Shown here: one piece after another, positions 1 through 8,500 of the stretch
Numbering within the stretch: the first letter of the stretch is position 1
How the letters are laid out: each line of letters begins with the position of its first letter
NCBI GenBank assembly: GCA_947463775.1
Contig: CANHVD010000067.1
Coordinates: 1 to 15,103 of the forward strand
Direction: 5' to 3'
From: Planctomycetaceae bacterium
GTDB taxonomy: Bacteria > Planctomycetota > Planctomycetia > Planctomycetales > Planctomycetaceae
Length of the DNA: 15,103 nucleotides
Translations under genes and position numbers: made by a program
The notes under the pieces: generated by a model
The model's database searches: none
What the model was told of the DNA's origin: nothing
Seen by the model: the letters and a program-made list of their open reading frames with translations, nothing else

Positions 1-462
1 GGCACCACCACGGCTGCGGAAGCCGCCTCAAAATTTATCGGCCGCGAGTCTGCTGTAACAGCCGCCGTTTCGTCTGTGACGGGTCTTACTGAAGAGGCCC
101 GTGCGCCTTTGAATCGTCCGAGGATTATCCGGCCAACGGGTCTTTACGCCGAACGGCTGACGCTGGCTGCTGACGTTGTGAACTCGGGAACAACTTCACA
201 AAACAACATGGCTGAAACGCCGCAGATTTCAGAGTCGCTGCAGTCGTTTATTCAGTCTCGCTCTGTGACGATCGAGGTGTCGCCGGAAGACCATTCAGCC
301 ACTTTGCGCGGAGTGGTTCCTTCCGAAGCGGATCGCCAACAGACCGAGCTGCTCGTGATGTTCGAACCCGGGATTCAAAAGGTTGTAAACGAGTTGACGG
401 TGGATTCGAATCTTCCTCCGATTCCTCGTCGACGTCGTGGTTTGAATTCTCGTCGGAACTAG
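1..462 (+). CDS. BON-domain protein, 5'-truncated by the window edge
   Basis: The reading frame is open from base 1 to the TAG at 460-462, giving 153 visible residues. A GTG at 76 could serve as a start, but the frame stays open upstream with similar composition (Ala/Thr/Ser-rich) and has no in-frame ATG near there, so I take the gene as partial. Residues about 78-142 look like a BON (OsmY/nodulation) domain: an Ile-rich strand (VTIEVSPED), the typical turn and second strand (ATLRGVVPSEADRQQ), a helix, then a GIQKVVNELTV strand. BON domains are periplasmic and membrane-associated modules thought to bind lipid or partner proteins, and they also occur in secretins. The C-terminus is a short Pro/Arg-rich basic tail. 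The last 215 bp lie antisense to the 3' end of the lipoprotein gene on the minus strand. The family call is fairly sure; the specific role is unknown. Confidence 0.75.
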   Translation, partial: GTTTAAEAASKFIGRESAVTAAVSSVTGLTEEARAPLNRPRIIRPTGLYAERLTLAADVVNSGTTSQNNMAETPQISESLQSFIQSRSVTIEVSPEDHSATLRGVVPSEADRQQTELLVMFEPGIQKVVNELTVDSNLPPIPRRRRGLNSRRN

Positions 463-1333
463 TTGACTTCTTCGATCGTCGATCGGATTTGAACGCTCGC
501 AGTTCTGATTCCGGCTCTGGTGCTAAAAGTTCGTCAGCATCTTTCGCATCGAACGAAGAGTCGCTGTCTTCCTTCTGCCGTCCCTGCATGTTGCGATGAT
601 AGAAGCCGCTGGTGAGATCGATCTCAGACGTCTGCAAACCCGGGTGACGCGAAGGAGTCGGGGATCGCTGATCGTCCGTCTCTGACTCCTCAACTTCGTA
701 ACTCACTCGCTGAATTCCACTGCCTGCGGGAGAGCGCAGACGATTTCGGGCATTTGTTTTTTCCTCAGCTTTTGACTTCGACTGAGCGATCTCATTCTGA
801 AATGGTGAGAGTTCTCCCGGCCCCTGCAACACAACATGCGCGGGAGCAGCCGTGATTTCCGTACCATCGTTGGTCACGAAGCGACTGATCAGAGTCAAAT
901 GCTGCAAAGGTCCGCCAGCGGCATCCCAGGGAACCCAAAAGCTATAAGAATGCCCGAGACGTGACTGGCTGTAATGGGTCTGAAGTTTGTCGGAAGGGAA
1001 GACGTATTTGCGATCCGGAGTTCGCTCCATCGAGCCTTTGCTGTCATCCCATGCGTAAACAACCAGAGTCCCGTCGACGCGAATCGCTTTATGTTTGTCC
1101 TCGCCATAAAACATAATGCGGCCGCCGAAACCTCGCGTTGCCGGTTCCCCCGGCTGATGCAGCACGGTATCAGACCAGACCGGCACGATCTGACGAGGTG
1201 TCAGATATTCCGGCTCCTTCTTCGTGAACGACAACGCACTTGCGTTCATCATCGTGCAGCCGGGTGCACTGACAAAAAGTCCTGCTGCCAGCAGCAACAG
1301 GCATTTGCGTTTTATGGTGAAGCGTTGAAGCAT
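248..1333 (-). CDS. Secreted lipoprotein of unknown function, possible secretin-associated protein
   Basis: 361 residues starting at an ATG with no Shine-Dalgarno sequence. The N-terminus is a lipoprotein signal: basic start (KRK), hydrophobic run LLLLAAGLF, then SAPGC with the lipidated Cys at 26 (Pro at -2 is not the ideal lipobox). Residues about 45-172 are compact and well ordered, with strands such as GGRIMFYG, VDGTLVVYAWD, HSYSFWVPWD and HLTLISRF; this looks like a beta-sandwich and resembles, from memory, an uncharacterised planctomycete family. Residues about 175-361 are a disordered Ser/Glu/Asp/Arg-rich tail (for example DVDEESEEDSN), of which the last 71 residues overlap the BON gene on the other strand. 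It lies 192 bp downstream of the secretin gene in the same orientation. Secretins commonly need a small lipoprotein pilotin, so a partner role is possible but unproven; this protein is much larger than GspS or PilW. Confidence 0.72.
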   Translation of the reverse strand: MLQRFTIKRKCLLLLAAGLFVSAPGCTMMNASALSFTKKEPEYLTPRQIVPVWSDTVLHQPGEPATRGFGGRIMFYGEDKHKAIRVDGTLVVYAWDDSKGSMERTPDRKYVFPSDKLQTHYSQSRLGHSYSFWVPWDAAGGPLQHLTLISRFVTNDGTEITAAPAHVVLQGPGELSPFQNEIAQSKSKAEEKTNARNRLRSPAGSGIQRVSYEVEESETDDQRSPTPSRHPGLQTSEIDLTSGFYHRNMQGRQKEDSDSSFDAKDADELLAPEPESELRAFKSDRRSKKSTSSDENSNHDVDEESEEDSNPPSTRLQPFESRVRTSRAARSVGDPLRKEPLRAKWLNGLPATPRSSQSETE

Positions 1334-1403
1334 GGTTGTCGGCGATGATTTGGAGGAGGGATGGATCTGTGTTGATGTTTGTGTGAGCCGAATCGCTTCA
1401 TCA

Positions 1404-1475
1404 GCCGCCGGGCGTGAGCCCCCGGTTGTCCTGACGGGTTTCTGCGGCAGGAACCGGACGCTAACGCGTTCCGGC
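1404..1475. repeat. Pair of short GC-rich hairpin repeats
   Basis: Two hairpin units lie between the secretin stop and the lipoprotein start. At 1408-1425, GGGC and GCCC pair around GTGA (a GNRA-type tetraloop on the plus strand), flanked by further CC/GG. At 1454-1474, CCGGA-CGC pairs with GCG-TCCGG around a TAAC loop, with one bulged T. Neither is followed by a clean T-run on the minus strand, so they look more like dispersed REP-type intergenic repeats than intrinsic terminators. Similar strings occur between genes in planctomycete genomes as far as I recall. They could still stabilise or end the secretin transcript. Confidence 0.5.
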
Positions 1476-1525
1476 TAATTTAATCAACAGTCCGCGAGCC
1501 GCCAGTGAGGTCAGGTGTTTCTTCA

Positions 1526-4500
1526 TTACTCTCTCGGCCAGAATGACTTCTTTTCAGATTTCGGTCTGGCTTCTGATTTGGGTTTTGTCCGGGTTGGAAC
1601 CTCGGAATCAGAGCCCGTCGTGTTCTTACGTTCCTTCTTATCCGTCTCTTTAAACGAAGTACTGCGGAACGACATTTGTTTGATGCCAGAATCCTCAGTC
1701 GATTGCGATTCGTCCCCTTCGCCAGTCTCGATCTTCCATTCGGGAACGACCACTTTGGTGTCCGTGGAAGCTGGTGCATTGATCGACTCAGATACGCCGC
1801 TCGGATTCACAAATTGATCAGGAGACGGCGTGAGTGGCACCGCCTGCTGCATGGAAGCTGCACCGGGAGTTTGGTCGGGATAAATGGTAGGAATCGTTGA
1901 GGAATCCATCTGGCCGACCATGGCAGTATCGGTATTCATCCAGTTGAATGTGTCGCAGGAGATCCATGACATGCGAGCCGTTTCGACCTGTTTGATGTAC
2001 TCCGCTTCGGAAGGTCCTCGCACAACATGCGGCGTGAGGATGATCAAAAGTTCCTTGCGGGAATTTTTCGTTCCATCGAAGCGAAACAGATTTCCAACCA
2101 CAGGGACATCACTCAGCCATGGCACGCGGCGCGAAAGAGTCGTATTGTTTGTCGTAATCAATCCACCAATGACAATCGTCTGACCGCTGGCAGAACTGAC
2201 GGTCGTTTGAGCCGTCGTAATATTGACTCGCGGCGAACGGATCACTTCTCCGGTCGATGAAATAGAGACTGGAATCCCCTCAATCTCCGGCCCTACCTCT
2301 GACTTTTCAGCGTCGAGATCCATCACCACCATACCTTCCGGGCTGATACGCGGCGTCACACCCAGAATCAGGCCCACGTTTTCCAGTTCGACAGTATTCA
2401 CCTGACCGACCTGGTTAATGCTGGTGCCCACAATTCGAGGAACTCGCTGACCGACCTGAATAAAGGCTGGTTGATTATCCAAAGTCATGATTTGCGGACG
2501 GCTGAGAATTTCCACATTGCGCGACTGATTCATCGCTCGCAATAACACACTGACATTTTCACTGCTGGCGGACAGCACAAGGCCACCGAAGTCGGTATCT
2601 GTGCTCGTCCGACCCAGACTAAAGTGCGACAGAGCCTGGCCGCCGACGGTGCTCCTGGTCGCCAGTGAGCCCGGTGTGTTCGCATTTCCAAGCGGCTGAT
2701 TATTGAAATTGTACCCAGGTGTCAGAATGCTGCCGAGCAAACTGCGATCAAACAGCAATGAATCCTGCAGACCCAGCTCCACGCCGAATTCATGCAGATT
2801 ATCCAGTTCGACTTCAACCAGAATCACCTGAATCATCACCTGCGGCGGTTGAGCATCCAGGCCTTCCACGAGTTCCATGATCTGTTCAAAGTAACGTGGC
2901 GTCGCACTGATGATCAACGCGTTGCCGACGGGCTCGGGAACGACGACGACTTCCGATTCAATCTGCGTGAAAGGATTCTGCCGTCCTGGGGCTGCCTGAT
3001 TGACGACTCGCTCACTGCGCAGAAAATTGTTGACGGCGTTAGCGACGTCCAGAGCGGGTGAGTTCTTCAGTCGATAAACCTCGTTCACTCGTTCCTGCGA
3101 GTCGGTTTCATCCAGACGCAGCAGCAAGGCTTCGATAATCTTCAGATCGCCGGACGTTCCTGTGGCGATGATACTATTTGTACGGATGTCGACAGAGAAT
3201 CGCACAGGCACCAGTGAGGATTCCTCTTCGGCCGTTGCCAGTTGTGGTACCGTCGAAACGCCGGCCTGCTCCGGAAACAGCGAACGCAGAACCTGAACAA
3301 GATCTGTGGCATCGCCATTGGTGATCTGGAACACCTTGATCTGTGCGGAAGCCGCCGGGGATTCATCGAGACTCTTGATCAATTGTTCCACCAGCGACAG
3401 GCTGTCAGCCGGGCCGGTGATAAAGATACGATTCGTTCTTGAATCCGGAGTCAGCTTTACGTCCTGCAGCAGTCCGGAAGCGACTACGCTGTTTCCATCC
3501 GGCCCGACCATCAGCATTTCCAGAGCCGCTGAACGCTGTGTTCCCACGCCGCCGCGAGCCGCTGTAATCGCTGCTGTAATCGTTTGCGAAACATCAGCGG
3601 CCAGTGAGTTCTTAAGCTGGACGATTCGAGCCTGATTGACGGATTCTGAAGTTCCTTTGTCGAGTCCTTCGATCAGTCGATTGACTTCGGCAAGATCTCG
3701 GGGAGCAGCGTTTACGATCAGCGAGTTTGTTCGTTCGTCGGCCGTGATGTTCACTTCAGGACCAAGACCGCCACGGTCATTCAGAAACTCACGAACCGTG
3801 TTTTCGACCTGATTGGCTGACGCATGTTTCAAAGAAAAGATCTGCATCTGCGTGAGCGGTTCGACGGACTCGTCCAGACGCGCGATCAGCTTCTTTGCGG
3901 CTGTGACAGCTTCACCCCAGCCAATGAGCAACAACGCATTCGGCTTCACCAGCGGCGTAAGCGAGACGCGGCCCTGTAACGGACCGGTGAGATCATCCAG
4001 CACATCTGTGACAAGTTCTTCCAGAGCTTCTCCCTGTACGTTGTGCAAGTAGACGACGTCAATCTCTGGTGCTGTTTCTTCGCTAAGGCGTTCGATTTCA
4101 CGAATGATCCGAGTCAGCTCTTCCACGTCTGGATCGCGGCCACGAAGAATCAAGACATCCAGGTCCGGCAAGGGCTCTACAGTGACATCAGACGATGGCC
4201 GTCGCAAAGCTGGGCCGTCAGCTGGATCCTGTGTTGTCGCATCAGCTGCTGAGTCCGAGTTCTGTTGCGGATCGGTCTCAATCGGAATCGCCGGTTCGCC
4301 TGGAATTTGTTGAAACCCGGCAGGCCGGATGACACGTTCTGAGTTTTTGCGGCCCTGGCCCTTTTCATTGTCCAGCTGCGGTTTTGATGGTGACCGATTT
4401 GTCTGCTTCCAGATCAGCAAGGCTTTGTTCAGAATCTCTGGTTCGACGTTCGCCAGCGGCACGAATCGAATCGTGTCATCCGTCGCCTGATCTCGTACAT

Positions 4501-5218
4501 CGTCGAGCTGTTGTAGTAGTTTCGCGAATTGCTGAACCAGATCTTCAGAGCCTTCCAGCAAACAGGACTTTGAGACTTCATCGAACATCAGCGAAACTTC
4601 ACGATTTCGACCGCTGGAGAAGCTCAGTTGATGATCCTGAATCTCCAGAACTCGCGTACCCAGCAAGCGAGACACGGCGTTCTCGGCTTGCTGCGAGGTA
4701 ATGTTGCGGAAGCGATAACGGACCGTGCGATCGCGGAGCGCGGAGTTGCGATCAGTGTTCGGAGCAGTTTTCTTCCGAGTATTCTCCATCGCGGGCCATT
4801 CCTCTGATGCAGGCTTTTCGTCAGAGGTTGAACTCGGATTCGTGATCGGTGAAAATTCCCAGTCTTTGGGAGGCGTCTCTACAGAAGAACGTTTTGTCGT
4901 TGGCCTGGTATTCTCTGTGGCGTTCAGTTGTTCCACCAGTTTCGCCGCAAGTTTCTGAACCGTCGGACTTCCGGACACCAGCAATTCAGAGGCATCATCA
5001 TCGGCAACAATTCGAGCTTCTTCCGCCTCATCTCCAAGCAGCTCGTTGAGCATTCGCCGTGCTTCAGACGGCGATTTATCGTTGAGACGATAAACAGAAA
5101 ACTCTTCCGCGCTTTGTGCTGAGACTGTGGCGGAATCTAGGCCTGTAAACGTTCCCGCCATGACAACGAGAATGCTCATTGCGGCAAACCGACACAAAAC
5201 TGGTCGTTGTGGCTTCAT
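1526..5218 (-). CDS. Giant secretin (GspD/PilQ-type outer-membrane channel) with multiple N-terminal ring modules
   Basis: 1230 residues from the ATG at 5218. I chose this start because it is followed at once by a signal peptide (residues 1-34: MKPQRP, hydrophobic VLCRFAAMSILVVMAG, end near VSAQ); the frame opens upstream to a TTG at 5332, but those 38 residues look unlike a signal peptide. Eight repeats of strand-helix-strand-helix type, each ending near a LxxLDE-like motif, can be placed at about 40-99, 166-240, 249-381 (split by a low-complexity insert), 387-449, 456-520, 530-618, 627-704 and 712-788. They match the secretin N1/NolW ring-building fold. The barrel domain spans about 793-1068, beginning MIQVILVEVELDN and ending in the secretin signature (VPWLSDVPVVGNLF, then ELLIILTPHVV). 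A 160-residue Ser/Lys/Pro-rich tail follows, where other secretins carry the pilotin-binding S domain. GspD has about 650 residues with four N domains, so this is unusually long. No ATPase, pseudopilin or inner-membrane platform gene is adjacent, so the export system it serves is unknown. Confidence 0.9.
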   Translation of the reverse strand: MKPQRPVLCRFAAMSILVVMAGTFTGLDSATVSAQSAEEFSVYRLNDKSPSEARRMLNELLGDEAEEARIVADDDASELLVSGSPTVQKLAAKLVEQLNATENTRPTTKRSSVETPPKDWEFSPITNPSSTSDEKPASEEWPAMENTRKKTAPNTDRNSALRDRTVRYRFRNITSQQAENAVSRLLGTRVLEIQDHQLSFSSGRNREVSLMFDEVSKSCLLEGSEDLVQQFAKLLQQLDDVRDQATDDTIRFVPLANVEPEILNKALLIWKQTNRSPSKPQLDNEKGQGRKNSERVIRPAGFQQIPGEPAIPIETDPQQNSDSAADATTQDPADGPALRRPSSDVTVEPLPDLDVLILRGRDPDVEELTRIIREIERLSEETAPEIDVVYLHNVQGEALEELVTDVLDDLTGPLQGRVSLTPLVKPNALLLIGWGEAVTAAKKLIARLDESVEPLTQMQIFSLKHASANQVENTVREFLNDRGGLGPEVNITADERTNSLIVNAAPRDLAEVNRLIEGLDKGTSESVNQARIVQLKNSLAADVSQTITAAITAARGGVGTQRSAALEMLMVGPDGNSVVASGLLQDVKLTPDSRTNRIFITGPADSLSLVEQLIKSLDESPAASAQIKVFQITNGDATDLVQVLRSLFPEQAGVSTVPQLATAEEESSLVPVRFSVDIRTNSIIATGTSGDLKIIEALLLRLDETDSQERVNEVYRLKNSPALDVANAVNNFLRSERVVNQAAPGRQNPFTQIESEVVVVPEPVGNALIISATPRYFEQIMELVEGLDAQPPQVMIQVILVEVELDNLHEFGVELGLQDSLLFDRSLLGSILTPGYNFNNQPLGNANTPGSLATRSTVGGQALSHFSLGRTSTDTDFGGLVLSASSENVSVLLRAMNQSRNVEILSRPQIMTLDNQPAFIQVGQRVPRIVGTSINQVGQVNTVELENVGLILGVTPRISPEGMVVMDLDAEKSEVGPEIEGIPVSISSTGEVIRSPRVNITTAQTTVSSASGQTIVIGGLITTNNTTLSRRVPWLSDVPVVGNLFRFDGTKNSRKELLIILTPHVVRGPSEAEYIKQVETARMSWISCDTFNWMNTDTAMVGQMDSSTIPTIYPDQTPGAASMQQAVPLTPSPDQFVNPSGVSESINAPASTDTKVVVPEWKIETGEGDESQSTEDSGIKQMSFRSTSFKETDKKERKNTTGSDSEVPTRTKPKSEARPKSEKKSFWPRE

Positions 5219-5529
5219 GGGAGAATCGTGAAGGGGAGTGATCGGGAGAGGTCCGGAAAACCAGTGCCTGCTGTGAGAACGGGCGGTCTTACAGAATTTT
5301 GATTCAAGGAGGGAGGTTGAGAGTAAACTCAACGCAATCTGGTCTCAACCCAAGCTCCGGTCAGTCATGGCGAGAAATGCTGGCCCGTGTTACATGGGAT
5401 CGACGTTTCGGAGAAAGTTGCAGCCGTGAGCGACTCCGCTTGCGAAACTCGCCGATTCTGGAGGACCTGTGATCGGCAAAAACTGCTGCTGACAGACTTG
5501 GTTCGCCGCTTTTAATGAAAGTGGACTCG
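5219..5529. other. Intergenic region between the RND permease 3' end and the secretin 5' end
   Basis: 311 bp without a convincing gene. It must hold the secretin promoter and leader (read on the minus strand), but I see no clear -35/-10 pair. A perfect 6-bp inverted repeat (GTTGAG, six-base gap, CTCAAC) at 5316-5333 lies about 100 bp upstream of the secretin ATG and could be an operator. The minus strand carries a pyrimidine run (CCTCCCTCC) next to it. No strong T-tailed hairpin follows the RND stop at 5530, so readthrough from the efflux genes into the secretin cannot be excluded. Confidence 0.5.
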
Positions 5530-8500
5530 TCAGCTTTCGAGGGGCTGCTCAGGTTGACTGCGTCGCCAGTTTGCGATGCGCTGAATCACATAGAAGAAGA
5601 CCGGCGTCAAAAGAATCCCAAAGAGAGTTACACCCAGCATGCCGGAGAAAACCGCCGTGCCCAGTGTGCGCCGCATTTCGGCGCCGGCTCCTTCACCAAG
5701 AACCAGCGGGATGACTCCGAAGATAAATGCGAACGAGGTCATAATGATCGGGCGAAGTCGTAGCCGGCAGGCATCCAGAGTTGCCTCAAACACCGACACG
5801 CCGGCCTGGTTTCTGGCTCGAGCATACTCGACAATCAGAATCGCGTTCTTGCAGGCCAGACCGACGAGGACCACAAAGCCAATCTGCGTGAAGATGTTGA
5901 TGTCCATCCCGGCAAAGATGACACCCGCGATTGAACACAACAGACACATCGGCACCACCAGAATCACAGCCAGCGGCAAAGCCCAGCTTTCGTATTGAGC
6001 GGCCAGCACCAGGAATACCAGCACCACAGCCAGCAGAAACGCATACATCGCTGTGTTGCCGGCCAACTGCTGCAGGAAAGCCAGTTCCGTGTATTCCACT
6101 CGCATAGAGGGAGCCAGGTTTTTGTCGGCCACTTCGCGAAGGGCCTGAATGGCTTCACCAGAACTGGCTCCGAAGGCGGCGTCGGCATTGACGAACGACG
6201 CAGGGTAAAGATTGTGCCGGAGAATCATCAGCGGACCAGTCACAGTGCGGACTTTAATAAAAGCAGCCAGAGGAATGCTGCCAGCCGTCGTCGAAGTGAC
6301 ATACATTCGCTGCAGGTCCCCAGTCTGCATGCGGTACTTGGCATCGGCCTGAACATTCACCTGCCAGGTTCTGCCGAAGCGATTGAAGTCATTGACGTAG
6401 AGAGAACCGAAATTCACCTGCAGAGCACTAAAGACGTCGGCCATGGACAGACCATGTTTTTTGGCCGCCTCGCGATCAATATCCAGTTCGAGCCACGTCG
6501 TGTTGGCTCGAAACCCCGAAAACAAGTCTCGCAGTTTCGGAGACTGCATGCCGTCGGATATAATGGACTGGCTCACTGATTCCAACATGTTCAGACCGTT
6601 GTCGCCACGATCCTGAACAACGATGCGAAATCCCCCCGCGGTCCCAAGTCCTTCGATCGGTGGTGCGCCAAGGATATTGACGTCAGCGTTTTCGACCTCG
6701 GACAGAAACAGGTTCCGCAGTTCTTCAGCGACGTTGTCGGCAGTTCGATGAGTCTTGATGCGGTCATGAAAATCATCCAGCATCACATACATCGAACCAA
6801 AGTTCGGAGCGTTGGCATTCAGCAGCAGAGATTGTCCGGCCAGCGCAACCGTGTGATGAACTCCGGAGACACGACCGGCCAGTGTTTCAATCTTCACCAT
6901 GACCTGCTGAGTTCTCTCCAGAGATGCAGAATCGGCGAGACGCACGTTCAGAATCAGATAGCCTTTGTCCTGAGCCGGAATAAATCCTGTCGGAGTGATC
7001 GCGAACAGATAGTAAGTTCCGTAAATCATCCCGCCATAGATCAGCAGAACCAGCACGCTACCTCGCAGCGACCATCCCACGACGGTGACATAAGCGTCGG
7101 TTGCCAGATTGAACCCGCGATTGAACAGGCGGAAGAAAATAGACAGCAGGCTATTGATTAGACGACTGATGATCAGAACAGCGATAAAGCCGACGGCAGC
7201 GGCAATCCACGGCCAAAACGCGGGATTGATATTCTTCGCCATGTCGAAACGCTGAAGCTGATTTGCCAGAGGATTACTCAGAAAAGCATAACCCAGCCAC
7301 GCACCGAGCAGTGCAAGTCCGGGCCGAGGCAACGCTTCGCTGCGATGTGAGCTCGTGCCTGTGCCACCAGAACCGGGACGTAACAACAGCACCGCCAACG
7401 CCGGGCTGAGAGTCAGCGAATTGAACGCCGAGATGATCGTTGAAATCGCGATTGTGACCGCAAACTGCCGGAAAAATTGTCCGACAACTCCGGTAATGAA
7501 TGCACAAGGAATAAAGACGGCCGAAAGCACGAGCCCGACAGCAATCACCGGCCCGGCGACCATCTCCATGGCGTGAATGGCGGCATCGCGAGGAGTCATG
7601 CCGTGTTCGATATTGTGTTCGATGGCTTCTACAACCACGATGGCGTCGTCGACAACGATTCCCACTGCCAGCACCAGACCGAACAGCGTCAGCGCGTTCA
7701 GACTGAAGCTAAAGGCCAGCATCGCCGCGAACGTTCCGACGATTGCCACGGGTACAGCCACCAGAGGAATAATCGCCGGTCGCCAGCCCTGCAGAAACAC
7801 CAGGACGACGATCGCGACCAGAATGACCGCATCACGGAGAGAGATAAAAACTTCCTTCACCGATTCACGTATAAATGGCGTCGTGTCATAAACGATTGCG
7901 TAATCGACGCCCTCCGGAAATCGCAGCTTCAGATCTTCCATGCGAGCTCGCACTTCTGCGGCCGTTTCCAGAGCATTCGATCCCGGCAATTGATAAATCG
8001 AAAGAGCGATGGACGGTTTTGTGTCCAGCGTGCAAACCTGATCGTAGGACATTGCTCCCAGTTCAATGCGAGCCACATCTTTCAGTCGCACCATTCGCCC
8101 TTGCGCGTCGGCTCGCAGAACCATGTCACCGAATTGCTCCTCGCTGGTCAGTCGTCCCAGAGTTGTCATCGTGTACTGAAACACGAGCCCTTCTGTTGTG
8201 GGCTGCTGACCAATCTGTCCGGCCGCGACCTGAGTATTCTGCTGTTCAATCGTTCGCAGAATGTCCTGAGTACTGATATCTCGCATCGCCATCTGCTGCG
8301 GATCGAGCCAGATGCGCATGCTGTAGTCGCGTTGACCAAGAAACGTGATGTCTCCCACACCCTCGACTCGCGACAATTCATCACGCATCTGAATTGTGGC
8401 GTAATTGCTGAGATACAGGTTGTCGCGCGAGCCATCCGGCGAGAACAGATTTACGATCATCAGCACGCCCGGTGCTTTTTTCTTGACGGTGACTCCGCGT

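Noticed and set aside
5316..5333. Inverted repeat GTTGAG/CTCAAC as a terminator
   Set aside because: Only six base pairs and no T-run; kept as a possible operator within the intergenic entry.
5995..6579. A 194-codon plus-strand open frame
   Set aside because: Antisense to the periplasmic part of the same permease; its composition follows the opposite strand's codon pattern.
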